DNA from: Planctomycetota bacterium
GTDB lineage: Bacteria; Planctomycetota; UBA11346
Reading direction: 5' to 3'
Assembly (NCBI GenBank): GCA_007695355.1
Contig: REDX01000254.1
Coordinates: 1-47,036, forward strand
Length of the DNA: 47,036 bases
Below are positions 44,450-47,036 of the stretch, one piece after another; the stretch's first letter is position 1; each line of letters begins with the position of its first letter. The translations under genes and the position numbers were made by a program. Under the pieces are notes generated by a model. The model had not been told where the DNA came from. It ran no database searches and saw only the letters and a program-made list of their open reading frames with translations.

Positions 44450-45478
44450 TCAGTGGGGGAATGGCTGGGGCAGGCTGGGATCCAGGGTGAGGATTTCCAC
44501 CCCTTTTTCGGTGACCAGCAAGGTGTGCTCAAATTGGGCAGAGCGCTTACCGTCGGCGGTTACCGCAGTCCAATTATCTGGCCACGAACGGTGTCGCCAG
44601 GTTCCGAGATTGATCATTGGTTCGATGGTAAAGGTCATGCCTGGCTGCAGGACGGTGCTGGCATTGCGGTCGTAGTAATGAGGCACCTGCGGATCCATGT
44701 GGAAGACTTCGCCAATGCCATGACCGACAAAGGCGCGAACGACCCCGTAATTACTGACGGCGGCGACTTCTTCAATGGCACGACCAATATCACAGATCCG
44801 GGAGCCGGGTCGCACGCTGCCAATCCCGGCCATGAGGCAGGAGCGGGTGGCCTCAATCAGGGCCAGGCTTTCGGCATCGACGGTGCCGACGGGGACGGTT
44901 TCTGAGCAGTCTCCGTGGACCCCATCAAGGAAAATAGTGACGTCGACATTGACAATGTCGCCATCATTGAGCGGGCGAGAATCCGGGATGCCATGACAAA
45001 TCACCTCATTTACCGAGGTGCAGATGGACTTGGGATAGCCGTGATAATTGAGGGTGCTGGGGTAGCCACCCTCGCGCAGATAGGTTTCGTGGGCGATGGC
45101 GTCAAGCTCGTCGGTGGTGATTCCGGGGCGAACTGCGGCGAGAGTGGTATTGAGTACCCGGCGCGCCGCCTGGGCAGCCTTGCGCATGCGCGCGATGGTT
45201 GCCGCATCTTTGACCAGGGGCTGCTGACGCTTGCTTTGCGGGCGTCCGCTTTCGGCGTAATCGGGACGGACAATATGCGAGGGGACCTGGCGCATGGGGC
45301 TCACCACGCCCGGCCGCACGGGGGCACTGCCGTTGGCAACCTGGGGTCCCGCAGTGCCGCCTTGAAGCAGCGCTAGGCGATCCTTAGGCTGATGACACTT
45401 TTTGTATTTGCGGCCACTGCCGCACCAGCAGGGGTCGTTGGGGCCAGGAAGAACGGGGCCAGAGGCATTGGCATACAT
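44450..45478 (-). CDS. map: Methionine aminopeptidase with N-terminal SEC-C zinc motif
   Basis: NDPCWCGSGRKYKKCH; Map motifs NYHGYPKSICTSVNEVICHGIP, GHGIGEVFHMDPQVPHY, TIEPMI. Confidence 0.93.
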   Translation of the reverse strand: MYANASGPVLPGPNDPCWCGSGRKYKKCHQPKDRLALLQGGTAGPQVANGSAPVRPGVVSPMRQVPSHIVRPDYAESGRPQSKRQQPLVKDAATIARMRKAAQAARRVLNTTLAAVRPGITTDELDAIAHETYLREGGYPSTLNYHGYPKSICTSVNEVICHGIPDSRPLNDGDIVNVDVTIFLDGVHGDCSETVPVGTVDAESLALIEATRSCLMAGIGSVRPGSRICDIGRAIEEVAAVSNYGVVRAFVGHGIGEVFHMDPQVPHYYDRNASTVLQPGMTFTIEPMINLGTWRHRSWPDNWTAVTADGKRSAQFEHTLLVTEKGVEILTLDPSLPQPFPH

Positions 45479-45548
45479 GGTTTGGGAGCATAGGCTGCAG
45501 TCTGCTGAGACAAGTCCAACCGTGAGAAAAGGCGTTCGTAAGGTCGTC

Positions 45549-47012
45549 ATGCCCCCACTGCATCTGATTTTGGGTGATCAACTCTTTGCCCGGCCGCCCA
45601 TAGATCCCGGGTCCCAGGTTCTCATGATTGAGGACTGGGGATTGGCCACCCGCCACCGGGTGCACAAACATAAGGTGGTGTTGTTCTTCGCCGCGATGCG
45701 GCATTACGCGCAAGAGCTTGAGAAAGCAGGTTTCCCCCTGTTTTATCGTCGTTTGCCCGCTTCAGCCGCTGGTCCGGATTTCTGGCAGGTGCTTGCTGAG
45801 CAGATGCAGACAGCGCATGCGGACTGCCTACGGTTGGTGCAGCCGGCAGATCGTTTTTTCCGTCGCCTGCTTGAGCAGCAGGCCTGTGCCCGGGGGTGGC
45901 AAATATCCTATATTCCTAACCCAGGTTTTCTAACGAGTGATGAGGTTTTTAGCCAATGGGCCCAAGGGCGACGCTTGCATGCCGCTGATTTTTACCGCTT
46001 TCAGCGTCAGCGCCTCGGTCTGTTATTGGATCAGGCTGGCGGCCCCTTAGGCGGGCGTTGGAGTTTTGATCCCGACAATCGCAAGCCCCTGCCGAAGGGC
46101 ATGGCTGTGCCCCCCTTGCCGCAGCTACAGCCCACCACGATCTTGCGCCAGGTGCAAGCTATGGTGGCGAGGCAGTTTCCAGATCACCCTGGGGTGGTCG
46201 AAGATTTCTGGCTGCCGGTAACCCGTCGCCAAGCCTTGATCTGGTTCCGGGATTTCCTTGATCATCGACTGGAACATTTCGGCCCCTATGAAGATGCGTT
46301 GCCAGAGCGCGAAGAGATATTGTTCCACAGCGTCCTAACGCCGGTCTTGAATCTGGGTTTAATGACCCCGGCCGAGGTAGTGGAGGCGGTAGCTGCGCAT
46401 CCAGCTCCCCTCGCAAGTCGGGAAGGCTTCATACGGCAGATTATTGGCTGGCGCGAATTCATACGTGGTATTGATCTTTTACACGGTGATCAGCAGGCCA
46501 AGGCGAATCATTTTCACCACCATCGCCAATTATCCGCGGCTTGGTGGCAGGGCCGCACCGGTGTGCCGCCTTGGGATCATGCCTTAGACATGGTGCGCCG
46601 CCGTGCTTGGTGTCATCATATCCAGCGGCTCATGGTGCTGGGCAATGCTCTCACCCTCTGCGAGATAGCCCCGCGTGCTGCCTATGACTGGTTCATGGCT
46701 GGCTTCTGCGACTCGGCGGATTGGGTTATGGGGCCGAATGTCTACGGCATGGCCTTATTTTCCGACGGCGGTATCTTCGCCACCAAACCCTATCTGTGCG
46801 GATCGAATTATTTGCGGAAAATGGGTGGTTGGTCCGCCGGCCCTTGGTGCGACGGCGTAGACGGTTTGTACTGGGCATTCATCGGCAAACACCGTCAAGA
46901 ATTTTTGGCGAATCCTCGAATGGCCCAGGCAGTGCGGGGCTACGATCGCCTGAGTGCCGAGCGCAAGGAGCGCATTTTTTCGGCTCTCCTGCTCGTCGGC
47001 AGACAGGTTTGA
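45549..47012 (+). CDS. Deoxyribodipyrimidine photolyase-related / prokaryotic cryptochrome family protein
   Basis: LHLILGDQLF N-terminus; CHHIQRLMVLGNALTL; FMAGFCDSADWVMGPNVYGMALFSDGG; SNYLRKMGGWSAGPWCDGVDGLYWAFI. Confidence 0.88.
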   Translation: MPPLHLILGDQLFARPPIDPGSQVLMIEDWGLATRHRVHKHKVVLFFAAMRHYAQELEKAGFPLFYRRLPASAAGPDFWQVLAEQMQTAHADCLRLVQPADRFFRRLLEQQACARGWQISYIPNPGFLTSDEVFSQWAQGRRLHAADFYRFQRQRLGLLLDQAGGPLGGRWSFDPDNRKPLPKGMAVPPLPQLQPTTILRQVQAMVARQFPDHPGVVEDFWLPVTRRQALIWFRDFLDHRLEHFGPYEDALPEREEILFHSVLTPVLNLGLMTPAEVVEAVAAHPAPLASREGFIRQIIGWREFIRGIDLLHGDQQAKANHFHHHRQLSAAWWQGRTGVPPWDHALDMVRRRAWCHHIQRLMVLGNALTLCEIAPRAAYDWFMAGFCDSADWVMGPNVYGMALFSDGGIFATKPYLCGSNYLRKMGGWSAGPWCDGVDGLYWAFIGKHRQEFLANPRMAQAVRGYDRLSAERKERIFSALLLVGRQV

Positions 47013-47036
47013 GGCCTTTGCACGTCTAGAATGCCA

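Overview
The 47 kb window is high-GC bacterial DNA. Its gene content (RNAP alpha-CTD/TPR fusion, Ser/Thr kinase, BatA/VWA proteins, many secreted TPR proteins) is reminiscent of Planctomycetota, but lineage is inferred, not shown. Positions 1-~2760 are the end of an integrated element: a tyrosine recombinase, two overlapping small excisionase-like HTH genes (one below the ORF-track cutoff), three GTGCAACA direct repeats, and a tRNA-Gln(UUG) 3' fragment at the probable att junction. A second, decayed copy of the tRNA 3' end plus terminator lies 204 bp downstream. The rest looks chromosomal: desaturase, IMPase, C45 acyltransferase, HAD phosphatase, 2-hydroxyacid dehydrogenase, argD, lplA-like, trxB, STPK, BatA/VWA, PPK2, pgk, a three-gene secreted TPR operon, a sigma-54 activator, LmbE-like deacetylase, thiL, map with SEC-C, and a photolyase-related gene. 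The best candidate for an undescribed system is the minus-strand operon 11915->4481. It encodes a response regulator, a small STAS-like protein, a membrane protein with about ten tandem FliM-N-terminus-like motifs (LGQDDIDALLAEM), an STN-like/TPR secreted protein, two small helical proteins and a PAS histidine kinase. The genes are joined by stop/start overlaps and preceded by a consensus sigma-54 promoter (TGGCAC-N5-TTGCT) whose predicted start falls at the ATG. All homology calls are by eye; no searches were run.
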